A stretch of DNA of 64,000 nt from Agriotes lineatus (lineage: Eukaryota; Arthropoda; Insecta; Coleoptera; Elateridae), in contig OW679197.1 of assembly GCA_940337035.1 (NCBI GenBank), positions 59,913,903 through 59,977,902 of the forward strand. Reading direction: 5' to 3'. Each line of letters starts with the position of its first letter. Within the stretch, counting starts at the first letter, position 1. Of this stretch, positions 48,033 through 61,370 are shown piece by piece. The translations under genes were made by a program, and so were the position numbers. The notes under the pieces were generated by a model that saw only the letters and a list, made by a program, of their open reading frames with translations, was not told where the DNA came from and made no database searches.

Positions 48033-48139
48033 AACTCGTTTGATTGCCGCAAAACTCGGCTCACCGCCTCGTTTTGGCAATCAAACTCGTTTCGTTAAGA
48101 TGCTCATAATCAAACTTGTATCGTTAATATCTATAATAT
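48033..48139 (+). repeat. Dispersed 107-bp repeat, copy 1
   Basis: Reverse-complement homologue of 56,799-56,905, sharing GTTTGATTGCCGCAAAACTC-type and GATGCTCATAATCAAACTTG-type blocks. It also contains its own inverted arms (ACGAAACTCGTTTGATTGCC against GGCAATCAAACTCGTTTCGT). Confidence 0.75.
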
Positions 48140-51100
48140 GTATAAATACGTAAAAACAGCTTGCAACTCTACAGCCACTTAGCAAAATTACAACAGCTAC
48201 CAGCCTAAACTGTTGTGTAGTAGCCATCCGCCTCCAGCCTTCAGTCTTATTCGTGCATCATTTTGCTTCACATAGACAGTTAGTTCGTGGGTAGCATTAT
48301 TCCTTTTTTATAAAAATTAGAAATACACCAGTGGCGTTACTAAAAATAAACTTAAATTGACGTAACAATAAATAATGCAACAAACACTTTTCAAATCGTG
48401 TTAATAAGCAATGAAGTAAGACAGCAATCGTCTAAAGAGAGGACAGCTGTGTGCTATGTACTAACTAATGACTTAAATCGATGTAGAAGAAAAAGATTTC
48501 GTTCCCCACAAATATATTTTGCAACTTAATTGAGTGTGAATTAGTAATCTTTAGAATCTTAAAAACGTTCAAATGTGTTCACTGATTAAATTTTATTTTG
48601 AATTAAACGTAGATAATAGAGAAAAAACGACGCATACAGTGTCAGAATATCAAGAGAATCAAAATGTTGCGGCTTAACATTGCAGTAGCTGTACGTTGCT
48701 GTTTTTTTTTTCATTTAAGGTTTTTACTATTGTCGTTTTTACCGCTAACATGTTGTGCCAGTGCCGTCCTGTCTCCCTTTTTATTTCGCCTTACCATGTG
48801 CAATCTATATATAATAGACGTGTGCAATTATAGCAAACGTTAATACCTCATTTAGACGACTTTAGTTTGACCAGATAGATTTACTTGATGTAAGTACTTC
48901 TATTAGTATTTTTAGTTTCTGTTAGTAGTCTATAATTTTACGACTTAGCGTGAAGAAGTGTATATGTCAGATACTTCAAGAAATGGAAAGAACGAGTATG
49001 GCCCTGATATAAGATGTCTATACTGTAATGGTCTTATGCCTGAGGCTCGACTCTGCTTGCCGTACAGTTTAGAAAACAAGCCAATAAGCACAGAGTTGGG
49101 GTGTTTTATGTAGCTGCAATACTAAGCTTAAATTTCATTCAGTAAATGCATTGGAAAAGAGATGCCAGTATTAATAAATTAATTGAGTAAGGAACGCAAA
49201 GGGCAAAGTTTGTTTTTCACAGGGTTGAAGTCGAAGTTCAAATTAATTAAATATTAGGTTTGTGCCAGAATGAATAGCCAAACCAAAAGAAATGAATAAT
49301 CACAAAAAGGTTTGATATGTGCATGTAGGTCAAGTTGTGAACAATCTAAAAAGGTATAAGAAGTCAGAAAAATAATAATGTTGCAACGAGCAATTAAGAA
49401 AGCAGGCATAAAGACATAAAATAGCAATTGTGAGAAGCAGACAAGACAGGGTAAAGCAAGGGAAAAGTAGACAGCAAGATAAGAGAAAAAGCGAGTGAAA
49501 AAAAGACAGATGGACATCGAAAGCATTTATAAAGGAAATGAACTCTTTAAAAGGATCAGGGCAATTACGCAAAGAGACATTTTGACAATTAAAAATGCAG
49601 ACAATATTTTAGATATAAGACAGGTTTAAATTTAATGATTTGTAAGTAAATTTATTTCAAAATGTAATTGATTTGAACTTGGCTGATTTCCGTTTGTATA
49701 TTATTAGATTAGCATTTATTTATAGTGGACTTCATCAGATAACAATTGAATTAATTATAGAAACTTGACATGAAATGTTGTGCTTTATTTGAATAAAGTT
49801 TTTATACAATAAAAGTAAATCTTTTGAGCCCAAAAGTGTTTCACTGTGTTAAGCAGGTGTTAAAGTTCATATGAGAACGTTTGTGGCGATTACCGCAACA
49901 ATAAATAATTTTACCAAGAGCATCTCCGAGGAAACGTTCGCCACCCACATTAAGATTACGAAGAAGGATTCCTACCGAAAAGAGGGTCCAGATCCAGGGC
50001 ATTCTACTGAGACGCATCAGGCAGGAGTGGAAGACACCGACGAGCAGTATAAACACCGGGAAACACCATTTCAGAAGAAGATACTAGCGGGGCCCCTTTC
50101 CGATCACCAAACGAAGACACCTCAAAGTTTAAGGTACTGTAATAAGCTAAATATCAGTGTGAGCACCCAGAAATCTGTGTGCATGCGAGACAATACCGTA
50201 CTGAACAAGATTCAAGCATCTTCAAGCCTCTAGCAAAAGTGCTTTTCAAATTATTAACCAGAGTCCAAGTGTTAGGTTAGGTAGAAATTAAACAATTGCA
50301 GAAATTCAATTAGTGTCCCTTCTGACGTCATAAGACAAAGTAATTCCTGAAACAAATGAGAATAATAACCGCCAAAGCACTACGATTTAAATAAATACCT
50401 CTTCGAATGTTCACAAATATTTGATTTTTAAAGTCAACAACGCTTGCAGCACAATACGAACCATTTTTGTAATTTTGACAGCAGTGCATACATTTGCGAC
50501 TGCGTATTTGGAACTAATTCGGGTGGCCAGTAGCGCACCAATTTAGGTAAAAATGTACAAATTATTAGGAATTCACCCCTTTGAATCGAGTTGATTGTTT
50601 ACCGAGCTAGCGTGATGAGAATAAAATTGCAGATAAATAAAACACAAAAAAGGGCATAATACTATTTATTTTGGTCAGGTAAAAATAATAATACAAATCA
50701 GCAAGATTATTTTAATCAGTTTAAGTCTTACATTAAATTAAAAAAAAAACATATCAATTAAATAGCAAACTCAAAGTGGAGCTTTCACAGCAATCCATCT
50801 CAATACATGATCGACATATAGAAGATAATTTAGGGGATAAATTTCTGCACTATTCTATCATAAAGGTTGCTAGGTTCGAAAAGAGTAAAGTTGATGTTAA
50901 CAGCGGGAAGAAACCTGAGAGGCAAATTTTTGCATTCGTCTCTGAAAGCGTTCTATATGATTTGATAAAAATAAATAATTCAATCTATCCAAAACGAGTA
51001 GCCTAGCCGAGACACTATCATTCCCATATAAACACACCTTTGATATTGTTTATAAGGAACTGAGGTTGCAGCAATTTTATTGAAGAATAAATTCCTAATA

Positions 51101-53607
51101 TTGTCGCACGCTGACTGAAAGAGGCGTTTGGACTCGCTTTAAAAAGAATACTGAATTCTTCTTAAATCACCTGCTTACAATGAAGCTATGATCAGGAGAG
51201 AAAGCAGCAATTTTGAACATAAGAGTCTTCCATTTTCTCTCAAAGAAGGTAAGCCCATGACCTACGAGGAATGATATTTACTGAGAATTATTATGCAAAT
51301 CTATCTTAAAAACAAGCAAACTTATAAAAAGGTCTCAGAAGAACAGATTTGTTTTCTATTAAATATATTGGGCTTTGAATTACTGGAATGTGCTGCTTCC
51401 TCGCTAGATCTTCCTCCCCCGAACTATTTTCTATTGTCTAATTTGAAAAAAAAACATCTGAAAAGAAATAACAACTTAATAAAGAAGCTGGTAAGGTTGA
51501 AGAGCACTGGTTCGTAAGTAAACGTCGAGAAGTATCACTATAAGTATATTAGCATGAAAGGTTCGTGGTCCTTCTATAATAGGCCACGAATTTCTCAACA
51601 ATGTCAACATATTCTAAATGAGCATAATAATAGACGTCATTTTAAAATATTCTGCCATTCAGGCATAAGAAAATTTTAAAATATGAACATTTTAATTGGA
51701 AATAATAGCTAGCGACCCTCACATTGTTATAAAAACTGATATTTTAACAGCAAACGACCTTATCTGCACGTTAATGCCCAAGCTAGCACTCGATTAGGTG
51801 GTGTGGGGAAGTCAAAGAGCGGCTAAGGTGATTGCAAGACAGGTCGTGAATAGGCAACCCAGTTTGCACTAACGAAGTCGCCCATTTCCTACTCGCAGTA
51901 TGTAATTTAGCGCCATCGCGCTTTGCGGCGTCCTTATTTAACCACGGGATCTTTACAGGATGCTCAGGTCCCACAATTGCAGGATACGAGTGTAAACAAG
52001 ATTCCGCGCGGCAAAGCAGCGCGATTATGTGGAGCAGGCATTAATTTTCCGGAGATAATAAAATGGCAACGTCCCTGTTAAAATACCGATTGCGTAAATG
52101 AACTCTAATGAGCGTTCGTGCATCAAAGTGATGTGTCTACCGGAATTCATTATCAGTGTTATCGGCGCGCCAAACACGCCCCATTAGCATGATTTAAACA
52201 AATGGAGTGTGCTGCCGGCTTTCGACAACTTTATAAAACACCTGATTTCCACTTTCCTAATCAAAATTTATCTGCTCGCTATTCATCGAGTGTTGAGGCT
52301 CTTCCTCGCATTATCAGCGTTCGGGAATTAATATCTAATGGCTGGAAGTTTCACGCGAGCTAACGGGATCGCGATTGCATAATGGATAACTTATAATGCA
52401 AAGTTAAGTCTGAAACGATTTTATAGCAGAATTATCTATATAGTCCTTGAATCGGTGAATATTCCAAAGCACTGAAAATCAAACTAGAAAAATTTTTTTG
52501 AAAATGTTAACCATCAAATGATGTACTTACCCGTTAGGGTTGAAAAAATGAAGTGCCTAACAATAGCTGACGTTACATAAGTTAAAGCATTATGTTTCTC
52601 ACAGGTTTAATTATTTATCATCAGCAAGGGTACGCTTACGTATATTAATTTAAAAACAGTTTCAAGAGTGCAGAATTAGAACAAAAACTTCCTAAAACTA
52701 TAAGATGTCAGTTACTAGAAGAAACTACATATATGCAAAGTCTACCCCTTCTCCTAACCTATCGTCCCTCAGTAACATACTCCTCCGCTTTTCCTACTCC
52801 CCTGACCAAGACGTCTGGCTAGAACCGAGTTTTCAAAGCCAACTCCCCTAATAAAAAAAATAATTATCGATCATGGACAATGGCTCTCAGCAGGCGGAAA
52901 ACTCCCTACAGTGGCTGCAGAAGATGACGAAGTGGACAAATCTTGCGAAGATACATTGAAAGAAGACATAACCAGATATGTTACAACTACAACTAAGCTG
53001 ACAGCATGAGCAGATAAACGTGAGCTTTAAATAAACGACCACGATATAACCCGGAGACATCTACCATTATGGACAGCAGCCGTGAAAATCTGAATTCAAC
53101 TATAGGTTAAATTATAACCGATGTGGACAACAAATATTTGTATTAAACCCACATCAAATAAACATACAAATATCATATATGTAGTACGGTACAATTATAG
53201 AGTACGTAAATACAACAATTTACAACTAGAAATCTTTTTCGTACATAAACTCCAATGAGTGAACGGACTGGAAATTGACCAAGTTCTTTCTAAATGCTCA
53301 AAGAATGCAGAAGTAATGCTCAATACGCAATGATAGACCGTCTCCACGTTACATAGCCCGCGTTTAAGCAAGTAGAAGAGTTTTATGAGTTAACGGCTGT
53401 CGAGGAAATCCATAGTATTCTTGAGATACATTGCACTGTTATCCTAATCTACAAATCTAAGATCTCGGACTTCGGATTTTATTGCAGACTTCCCGGCCAG
53501 TTACGTCAATATTTATTGTTTGCCTTGGGTCCACGGGTGGCCACTTTAAGAAATGACGAAAACTCGGATTCTCCTTTATTATCAGATTTAGGCGAAGCAC
53601 TGCATGA
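48140..53607. other. Unassigned DNA
   Basis: No gene is supported. Purine-rich sequence lies at 49,260-49,600. A 120-codon plus frame at 49,871-50,233 has exon-like composition but no motif. Balanced, possibly conserved non-coding sequence lies at 51,790-52,400. Confidence 0.4.
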
Positions 53608-53905
53608 TCTCTTTTGTATTCATGAAGGTCCCGGGTGGTGTAGCTTGAACAAGCGTCCACGTTCGATCAGTAGAGTTAAGCAACGCTCTTTCTGGTCAGA
53701 ACTTGGATGGGAGTTCCATGGCTGCTTCTCTCGGCGCCTCGTGATACGGCTGTAACGGAAATAGTTGGTCACGAAAATAGTTGGTCCCGGATGTCATAAT
53801 AACATCATGACAGTCGTTAGTGGGGTTGGAAGTCCCCATAAAATGTACAGCGACGCCTATAATTGGTCTAACGGCTGTTGGCTGAGTACCAAATTTAAAA
53901 AAAAC
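53608..53905 (+). mobile_element. 5S rRNA-derived SINE, copy 2
   Basis: Same family as the copy at 44.9-45.2 kb, in direct orientation. The 5S-like A box AGTTAAGCAACG is at 53,674-53,685 and the C box TCAGAACTTGGATGGGAG at about 53,696-53,713. It is followed by the shared body through ACGCCTATAATTGGTCTAAC. It differs from copy 1 by a ~15-bp duplication (AATAGTTGGTC...) near 53,760-53,785 and a short insertion before the A box. It lacks the long AAAT tail. The 15 bp TCTCTTTTGTATTCA precede both copies. Confidence 0.83.
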
Positions 53906-54019
53906 AATCAAAATAAAGGTTGGGCATGATCCAGCTATGACGCCTAGGAATTCCTGAAGTGTTAGAAATGCTGAAATTTAGTTGGAATGCGTACTTTTAA
54001 TAGCTTGACACTTAGTGAA

Positions 54020-54555
54020 ATCGAGGAAGTAATTTGTCAAACATGTGAACTCCTGAGGCGAACCACTCTGGGATGGGCAACGTTCGGTGGACTGAGGCAC
54101 ATCCTTAAAAACGATAGTATCTCAATTAGTTTAAAGAGAAGAACATTTAATGCGTGTATTCTACCAGTTCTGACCTATGGAGCGGAGACTGTAACCCTCA
54201 CTAAAACATCTGAGGAAAAAATACGCATCACACAACGTAAAATGGAAAGATCGATGCTGGGAATAGCGTTGAGGGATAGGGTCAGTAACGAAGAGATCCG
54301 CAGAAGAACGAAAGTGGACGACGTAATAGAGAGAATAACTAAAGCAAAGTGGAGAAAAAGATAATTGAATGGAGACCAAGATCAGATAAGCGAAGTCAAA
54401 GAAGACCACCTACCCGATGGACAGACGACCTAAAAAGAATATCAACCAACTGAATTGCAACTGCACAAAATAGAGAGACGTGGAAACAACTGGAGGAGGC
54501 CTATGTTCGACAGCGGACAAATTGTGGCTGATTGATGATGATGATGATGCATTTG
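54020..54555 (+). pseudogene. LINE RT ORF C-terminal part with (GAT)n tail
   Basis: The plus frame reads CELLRRTTLGWATFGGLRHI, LKRRTFNACILPVLTYGAET, QRKMERSMLGIALRDRV, NEEIRRRTKVDDVIERI and TKAKWRKR, with a stop at 54,362. After one lost segment it continues IEWRPRSDK, RRPPTRWTDDLKRIS and KQLEEAYVRQRT. This is the same C-terminal architecture as the 13.3-kb fragment but longer. The copy ends in GATGATGATGATGATG (54,535-54,550), and short 3' repeats are typical of RTE-like elements. It is 5'-truncated, with few inactivating changes, so relatively young. A 5S-SINE lies just upstream. Confidence 0.9.
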
Positions 54556-56798
54556 TCGATCCGTGATGTGCGAGCGAAGCACATAACTCAGTTTTTGACA
54601 TTAGAAATTAAGTTGCACATCGCGCTACGTTTTAATTTGAACATTTATTGAGTTAGCTACACAGTTGTAACACCGAATACCGTTTTTATTGCAGCCATTG
54701 TATATTTTAGGCAAGGCGATTTATGTTGGTACAAGATTTAGTAGCTGCGCCACACTAGCGTAGATACAGAAAATAGGTGGTACCTAGTTTGCAACCGAAT
54801 TCAGATTTTTGTTATTATGTATACGGACTAGATAAGTAATTATACAGGTAATGCATACGGTGAGAATTTTAAAGTGTTAAAAAAGATTTGAACTATCAAT
54901 AATATGGGCTCCACCAGATATCCTGAATACTCTCCTCTGTATTAGTAGAATTTCTTTTGTTTTAGGTGTTAGGTTTTTCAAATGTAGAAGTGCAGAGTGT
55001 ATTCTCTTGTCTTGTTGAAAACACCGTAGTTATAATCTAAGCACCTTCATTTTTGCAAGTATCCCATTAAATCCTTTGCTAATAGAAGGTCCAGAACTTT
55101 TAAAAAGGCTGAAATAGTAGAAGGTAAAGTTGTTAGGACTCACCCTTGTTATATATTGGTGTGACTCGAGTAGCTTAAGACCTCAGGATAAATTCCCATT
55201 TGCAGAGTTTTGTTTATGACGTATGTAAGATGTTCAATAACAGAGACTACAACTATCTTGATTAGTTTGACGTCGAACATATTATAGTCCCAAGTTGTTT
55301 TGTTTCCAATGAATCTGCAGTTTTGGGAACATCTCCTGTATCATACTTTAAGTGAGATATGCTCTCCTATGAGAATTTGAAGATATTTAAGTATGGTAAT
55401 GCTACATCCACAGTATTATCAGATGATACATGTTATAAAATACAACACTTATTTTTATTTGACAACAAACTCAATTAACAAACACGAACATATAGATATA
55501 TGTAGCAAGTATTGCAATTATGCATGTAGAGTGTAGGATTACAACACTCTAAGCTGTAGCAGGTACTCCAAAAATTATAAATCAACAAATAGTTTGCAAA
55601 TGCTCAAGCCAGGCGACTTGGAAAAACGAGTGACCGAGTACCAATGACGGAATACATAAATAAGTGAATGAAAGGAATGCATGAATGCGTGCTGACTCTT
55701 GCTCGTCTCCTTGTTATATAACCTCTCTGTTACAAAAACGGAGGGGTCATTCATTGGCTCTCGACTGCTGGACAAATCCTTTGTCTCCTCGATATTACAA
55801 TAAACCATTGTGCTCCGTCTTCTAAGCCAGGGCATCGGAATTTGCTTTTATTGCCTTTTTCCTGACCGGTTACTTCTCCTCCGCAAAATGTTATGCCATT
55901 TCTTTATTACTCACCTCTGGTCTGCCAGACATGAAATTCCCTGGATCTTGTACCCCTCTTTTGTTATTCCAAAAGGGTTTCGGCAGCTTTCTGCTTGTGA
56001 TCTTGACCTTTTGCAGATTGCAGATGGCGTAATTCCGTCGATTAATGCATTGTCGTTTTTTGTATTCAGAAGGATTGTACAAGTAGCTGCTGTGACTTCC
56101 CGGATTCCATTAAGTTTATAGATTCTGTAGTTTTGCAGAAATCCGTGTTTGCGTTTTTTTAAAGTTACGGAAGTAATCTGTCAATTCGATTTATGACGTT
56201 AGACACTCAGCTGCGTATCGCGAATCGTTATAATTTGGGCACCCGCTGATTTAAACTGCAAATCTGTTGGACGATGTTTTCACCTTTATTGGTGGTTTTT
56301 TATGCTTTTGACCAGACAATTGATGGTACACGTGTTGGTTTGCTCCGCTACAATAGAAAATGCACACTGTTAACTTAATTAAATTGACGACGATTTCCCT
56401 GTATAGTTTGCACCTTGGAGTGAAGTACTACTGTTTGTAAAAACCATTGAAGTTGTTTGTCGTTAGGTTAGTGTTTAATTTGTTCAGTTTTTTCTTGCAT
56501 TTATTGGTTTCCAAGTTCTACTTTGTAGGTTTTCGGACGAATTAATTAAATCAGTTATTTTCTTTTTGTTATCGTAACTTTGCTTTATATTTTTGACTGT
56601 AGGCATAATAGTGTACAAAACATCCAAGATAGTCTTCATTCTACGAAGTTCCTTGATATGGAAACTTTAGTAATTCTGCGCACGCCCTACTGGTGATGAA
56701 GCGTTGCGCACGGAGGTTTGCTTAAGAGAGGTAGCTAAATTCTAAGTTAGTCACGTTATGCTTGTAAAACTGTAAAGACCTGTAAGGGATTTAGTTCG
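54556..56798. other. Unassigned DNA
   Basis: No element or gene recognised. A 103-codon plus frame at 55,810-56,121 overlaps a 63-codon minus frame. Neither shows a motif. Confidence 0.4.
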
Positions 56799-56905
56799 AA
56801 ATATTATAGATATTAACGATACAAGTTTGATTATAAGCATCTTAACGAAATAAGGGATTGCCAGAACGAGGCGGTGGGCCGAGTTCTGCTGCAATCAAAC
56901 GAGTC
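56799..56905 (-). repeat. Dispersed 107-bp repeat, copy 2
   Basis: Complement of 48,033-48,139. The match runs from AATATTATAGATATTAACGA to GCAATCAAACGAGT. It abuts the LINE fragment that begins at 56,911. Confidence 0.75.
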
Positions 56906-56910
56906 ATCCT

Positions 56911-57560
56911 TTAATATTCGCCGACAACCTAGTCGTAATGGCTCGAACAAAAGAAGAACTGACAAGCCTTACTGAAGATATATTCACAAATGACCGGCAC
57001 TGTTCTAGAAATACATATTCACAAAACGAGGTACATGACGACAGAAACTGACGAAAAATAACATATTTTACGTATATGTACTTGAAACGAACAAGATTGA
57101 AAAGGTAAATAGACACAAGTATCAACGGCAGACCGTATCGAAAAGAGAAGAAAACCAAGAGGTTGAAATAAGTTACAGAATAGGATTAACCAGAGCAGCA
57201 GAGAGTGAAGTAAGAGATATTTTAGAAGTAAACCGCTTGCTTGCATCTAAAACTGAAACATATATTCAGTGCACCCTACCAGTGACAGCTTATGGATCAC
57301 AGACCTGGACCTTTAGAAAAGCCATACTCAACAAACTGAGAGTCAATCAAAGGTCATTCGAGAGAGAAATCCTAGTCATATCGCTGAAACATTGGAGCAA
57401 CAGCAAAAGTATCGGAAGACCACAAATGTAGTGGAGCGACGAAATCAATAGAGCAAAATTGGTATGAAGTGGTAGAAAATCAAGACATATGGCAAAATAT
57501 TAGGAAAGCTTACATCCAAAGGAAAAAGAGTCCTGTAGGTGTAGCTTGTAGTAGGTACAC
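56911..57560 (+). pseudogene. LINE reverse transcriptase fragment (palm end to C-terminus)
   Basis: The plus frame opens with LIFADNLVVMARTKEELTSL, which is the RT motif C (FADD) with the second Asp changed to Asn. It continues in shifted frames as LETNKIEKVNRHKYQ, ENQEVEISYRIGLTRAA and RDILEVNRLLASKTETY. Then come IQCTLPVTAYGSQTWTF, LRVNQRSFEREILVISL, RPQM, WSDEINRA and YEVVENQDIWQNIRKAYIQR. The order equals the C-terminal half of the same LINE group as 13.3 and 54.0 kb. It is catalytically dead and frameshifted. Confidence 0.87.
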
Positions 57561-60094
57561 AAAAGAATTTCAGAATAAATACGTAGAAGTTATAACTGGA
57601 ATTATAATTTCCAAACTGCTTACATTACAGTCACAATAAGAAAATTATAGCATAATGCGATAAAAACCAAAAACGTCTGCTTGCTGCTGACATTTAACAA
57701 TTTGCATACCCTAGAGAAGTTTTAAATAACGCGCAGGCAGTTAGGGACAAATTTAAATTTTATTAGTTCTACCCGAAAAAGCTATTTCTCAAATTACTTT
57801 ATCGGAAAAAGGTATAACAAATGTAAAACTATAATGTAGATTTTTTTTAATTGTTAAACTTTGATCATATACAAATACCTCAAATGATTTCAGATAACGC
57901 TTTTCTGTGGTTCGAAATTACTTCTTTTTGTGTTTACATTAGTACAAGTACAATTATAATTCTCTTAGACTTCTTTATACATTTTCGGTATTAATTTGAA
58001 ATGGATTTTTTAAAAGCTGTTGAAAGGTTTTACGGACATGCATCCAGTATAGCTTTCAGCATATCAAAAGTACAGACCTGGCGTGTTGTAGAACATACGA
58101 GTGTCATATGTGATTTAAAACTTCAGAAAAAACTACCTATAAAACACAGTTCGTACAGATTACACACATCATTGCAAATTCTTGACCTTACTTTGAATAA
58201 TTGTTTTTTGTTTCGAAAGCGTTGAACTTTGTTATTGTTCATCAAAGATATACAGGTTTTACGTAACTGTGTGGAAAAATATTGTTGCTCTAGCAAGTAC
58301 TTTGTACCTATGTTAGGAACAAAGATTTTGGGTTTAAATATTATAAGGTAAGAGTGAACCAATCTCAGCGCACTTGGGTCTCAACGTGGGCCTGTTGTGC
58401 TACTTTCAGGTAACATTTGTGTGTATATGTTTTCATGTTATTTTCACTGGTCGACGGAAGAGGTGATATTTTATTTCTGGTGATGGTCGCGACCTGCAAA
58501 TGCGCGACGCTGTCGGTTCCTTCCCTCAGTCTCGGTTATCATCTCGAAGGGATAGGCTGCTTGGCAGCTCATCTGGTTTTTAGCGCATTGTTTCGTAATC
58601 GGCCAGCAAAACGAACCTTCGAACGTCACTCATGCCTTGCGTGTTATACGTGTGCCAATTGTAATGAAGTTCTCTTGTCTCTCTTCTTCATTTTTAATCG
58701 GTGTTAACCGGATTTATATTAAAAACTTCGATCTGCTAAATAAATTACGTTGTAGATTCAGCTACACCGCAACGAACGACCGTAGTTTCCTCGCATACGC
58801 AAAACAATACATCCTCGACCTCTTTCGACGGTCACCATTTTCGAGTTACTACTGCACCAACAAAACATCTGCAAGCATATCTCGAGCAGCAAATCTGAAG
58901 AAAGCCTTCCCATTCCAACACGTGTGATCTGTAGCCATCTGGACTTCACTTCTTCAAACTGTGGTTTCAAGTTAGTATTGTTAACATCTGGAGACATCTT
59001 ATTCTGAATAGCTTGGAGCTTGCAGTTCTTGCATGTTCATGCCGTTCCTTCTAGTAGCTAGATATTATTTTCATACATAACTCAGCAAATTGGACATTAT
59101 TAGCATATATGTTATTCAAGTGTTCGTCCCACTAAAATAGGTTGAGCTTTACTCCATCTCAGGTAGGCCCTCGAGTATTGTTAGTAGATAGGTTGGATTG
59201 CGACCAGCCTAATAAGTTTGATAAAATATAACATGTAACCGTCACGTCACCTTAAATCCATTTTCCTCTAACAGTAATAAATTGCATAGCAATCAATATC
59301 GGTTGCAACTGAATAGCTTGCCATGTAGTCTTGTCTGAATTCGCTATACGTTACTGTTTATATATTGTTGTTTATATAGTCTGTACTACTGCGCTCAGGT
59401 CGTTTTATGAGTGAGTTAAATGTTAACAAGTGGAGAGCCAAGGTAAGTTCGCAGTTTTGCCAATTTCAACAACCCCCTTTTTACCGAAATCGCTCCCTTC
59501 TGGATTAGAGAATTTCAATTATCTCTGTTGGCGAGGATACAATCCAATGGCGCCCGTATAATAATATCTATCGGCTTAAAGTGCATTTAAATAGAAACTC
59601 ATACGCTTTTAAAGTAGACCTCCGCCCGCGGCCCTCTGTAGCTAAAGGGAGGCATTGTTGGTTTGATTACTTGTAAATACATTTTAGGTTGCAACAATAA
59701 TTTTGCATATCCTTGTTACTTATAGATCAGCCTGCACAGCAGAGTGGCGTTAATTGTATCCCGGCATTGAATTGTTCTATGCAACGCAGTTATACATAAT
59801 GTTGTTAAAAATTTTCTTGATAATTGATGGTGAACAAATTATTATAACATAGAACAAACAGAAGTATATTGTGTAATTCTGTTGTAAATAAAATAAAAAC
59901 ACAAATTATTAAGTTTCAACAGGTTTTAACATATTACAAAGGCACATATTCTAGGCACTTTTTAATTTTGTGCTTATCCTACGAAATGTATATAAATAAA
60001 TTCATGAAAACCTAATTCGGTATATTTCTTATATAAATGTACAGATTAGAAGTTTCGGTTACAAATATATTAGTAGTAAACTGACTGCTATCAG
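57561..60094. other. Unassigned DNA
   Basis: No gene is supported. The block 58,430-58,930 has balanced composition and overlapping open frames on both strands, none with recognisable motifs. Confidence 0.4.
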
Positions 60095-61035
60095 TCGTCA
60101 TAGGTTTGGCATGAGACAATAAAGTGCGACTATCACTCGATTGCATTTTCTGCTTCCTTTTCGAAGTGGTAGCCCGTGTTTATATTTGACCCCACGACAG
60201 TTCCTTAGTGTTGAGATTTTCCTAGCTTCTGTATTGTCAACTTCGACTATAACAATTTTCCTTCCAGCTAGTACTACTTTCTCAGTTTTGTGTAGAGCAT
60301 GTTGCAACTTTCTCTTCTCCACCCTCGTTCCTATTTTTCCCGCTGCTCAATTTATGCGTTGCCTCTAATTCTGCTTTATTATTTCCGCACTCTACCCGTG
60401 CTAGGCATTAAAGCAGACTTCGAAGCGCGCATAAATTTAGCAACTACCAGTGCTAGGTCGTCCTCGTAGTGCTGTTCATTCTGCTGAATTTTTTCATACT
60501 ATAAGTTCTACAGAATTGGTCCAAGTACAGAACCTTGCGGAACCCCAAATATAACAAAAATGATAAGATTTTTTCCAATCTGTACCTTTTTGTCTTCTAA
60601 GGAACTGCATAGTAGCTTTGTGAGATATGAGGCCACCTATCTATTCATTAGTTCATATTTGATTCAGATCCAGGCTCGAAATTATATGCATTATTGGCAT
60701 CAAATGTGATCAGCACCATACATTTTGGGTTTGGAGTCCTTCCTGCATCTACTATTATCTCTTTTATTGACTGTATGGCATCGATAGTCGATCGTCCCGT
60801 TCTGAAACCGTAGTGCATATCGGCGAGGTCTCAGTTTTTCTCAATAACTTCTAATAGTCGCGAGTTTTCCATCTCAGGAAGAAGTTTCTTATCTGATTAA
60901 TATATTAATAGTTTATTTGCAAAGTGCTGGGTTTCTTTCTACAATTGCGTTGATCACCTCAAGCGACGTTCCATTTAGACCCGCAGATTTCCCTGTCTTG
61001 GTGTTCCTCATAGATTCTCTTAGCTTTTTTCCGGA
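60095..61035 (-). pseudogene. Jockey/R1-type reverse transcriptase, nearly full domain
   Basis: On the minus strand the RT landmarks come in order. GKSAGLNGTSLEVINAIV (about 60,940-61,000) is followed by YGFRTGRSTIDAIQSI (about 60,770-60,815) and motif A VLITFDANNAYNF (about 60,680-60,720). VPQGSVLGPIL, then a stop in place of the usual W, then N lies at about 60,508-60,545. Motif C HYEDDLALVVAKF (about 60,440-60,475) has YEDD where the family has YADD. The last part is HKTEKVVLAGRK through RVIVALYCLMPN (60,098-60,300). The catalytic Asp residues survive, but stops and frameshifts break the frame. Endonuclease and C-terminal parts are missing. Confidence 0.88.
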
Positions 61036-61154
61036 TTGACGTCGATTTTTGTTCATGGCTTGTAATACAACATTAAATGCATGCAGTATTTATTTTAATT
61101 TTTTAAATCAGTCAGTTTTCAAAAGTATATTACAAGAACAATCGTATGAATGGT

Positions 61155-61225
61155 TGGTGGTAGTTGAGATAATAACAGGATTACCATGAGTAATTTAATA
61201 TTACAAAAAAATATTGACTAGAAAA
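61155..61225 (+). repeat. Local duplication, unit A left part
   Basis: AATAACAGGATTACCATGAG onward matches 62,928-63,000. The rest of unit A resumes at 62,285 after about 1.06 kb of other sequence. Confidence 0.7.
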
Positions 61226-61370
61226 TTGTGAAAAAATACGCTGAAGGTTGTGTATCAATAATAATTTAGAAATTATACAGTGGAAAAATAGCTTTCCCTG
61301 TGGTAATATTTGATATAAATATCAAATAATTATGATTTGCGATAAAAGTCAATGTTGGAAGTAACTTTAA

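Noticed and set aside
49871..50233. 120-codon plus frame with exon-like composition
   Set aside because: No recognisable domain; alternative frames are equally protein-like. Left unassigned.
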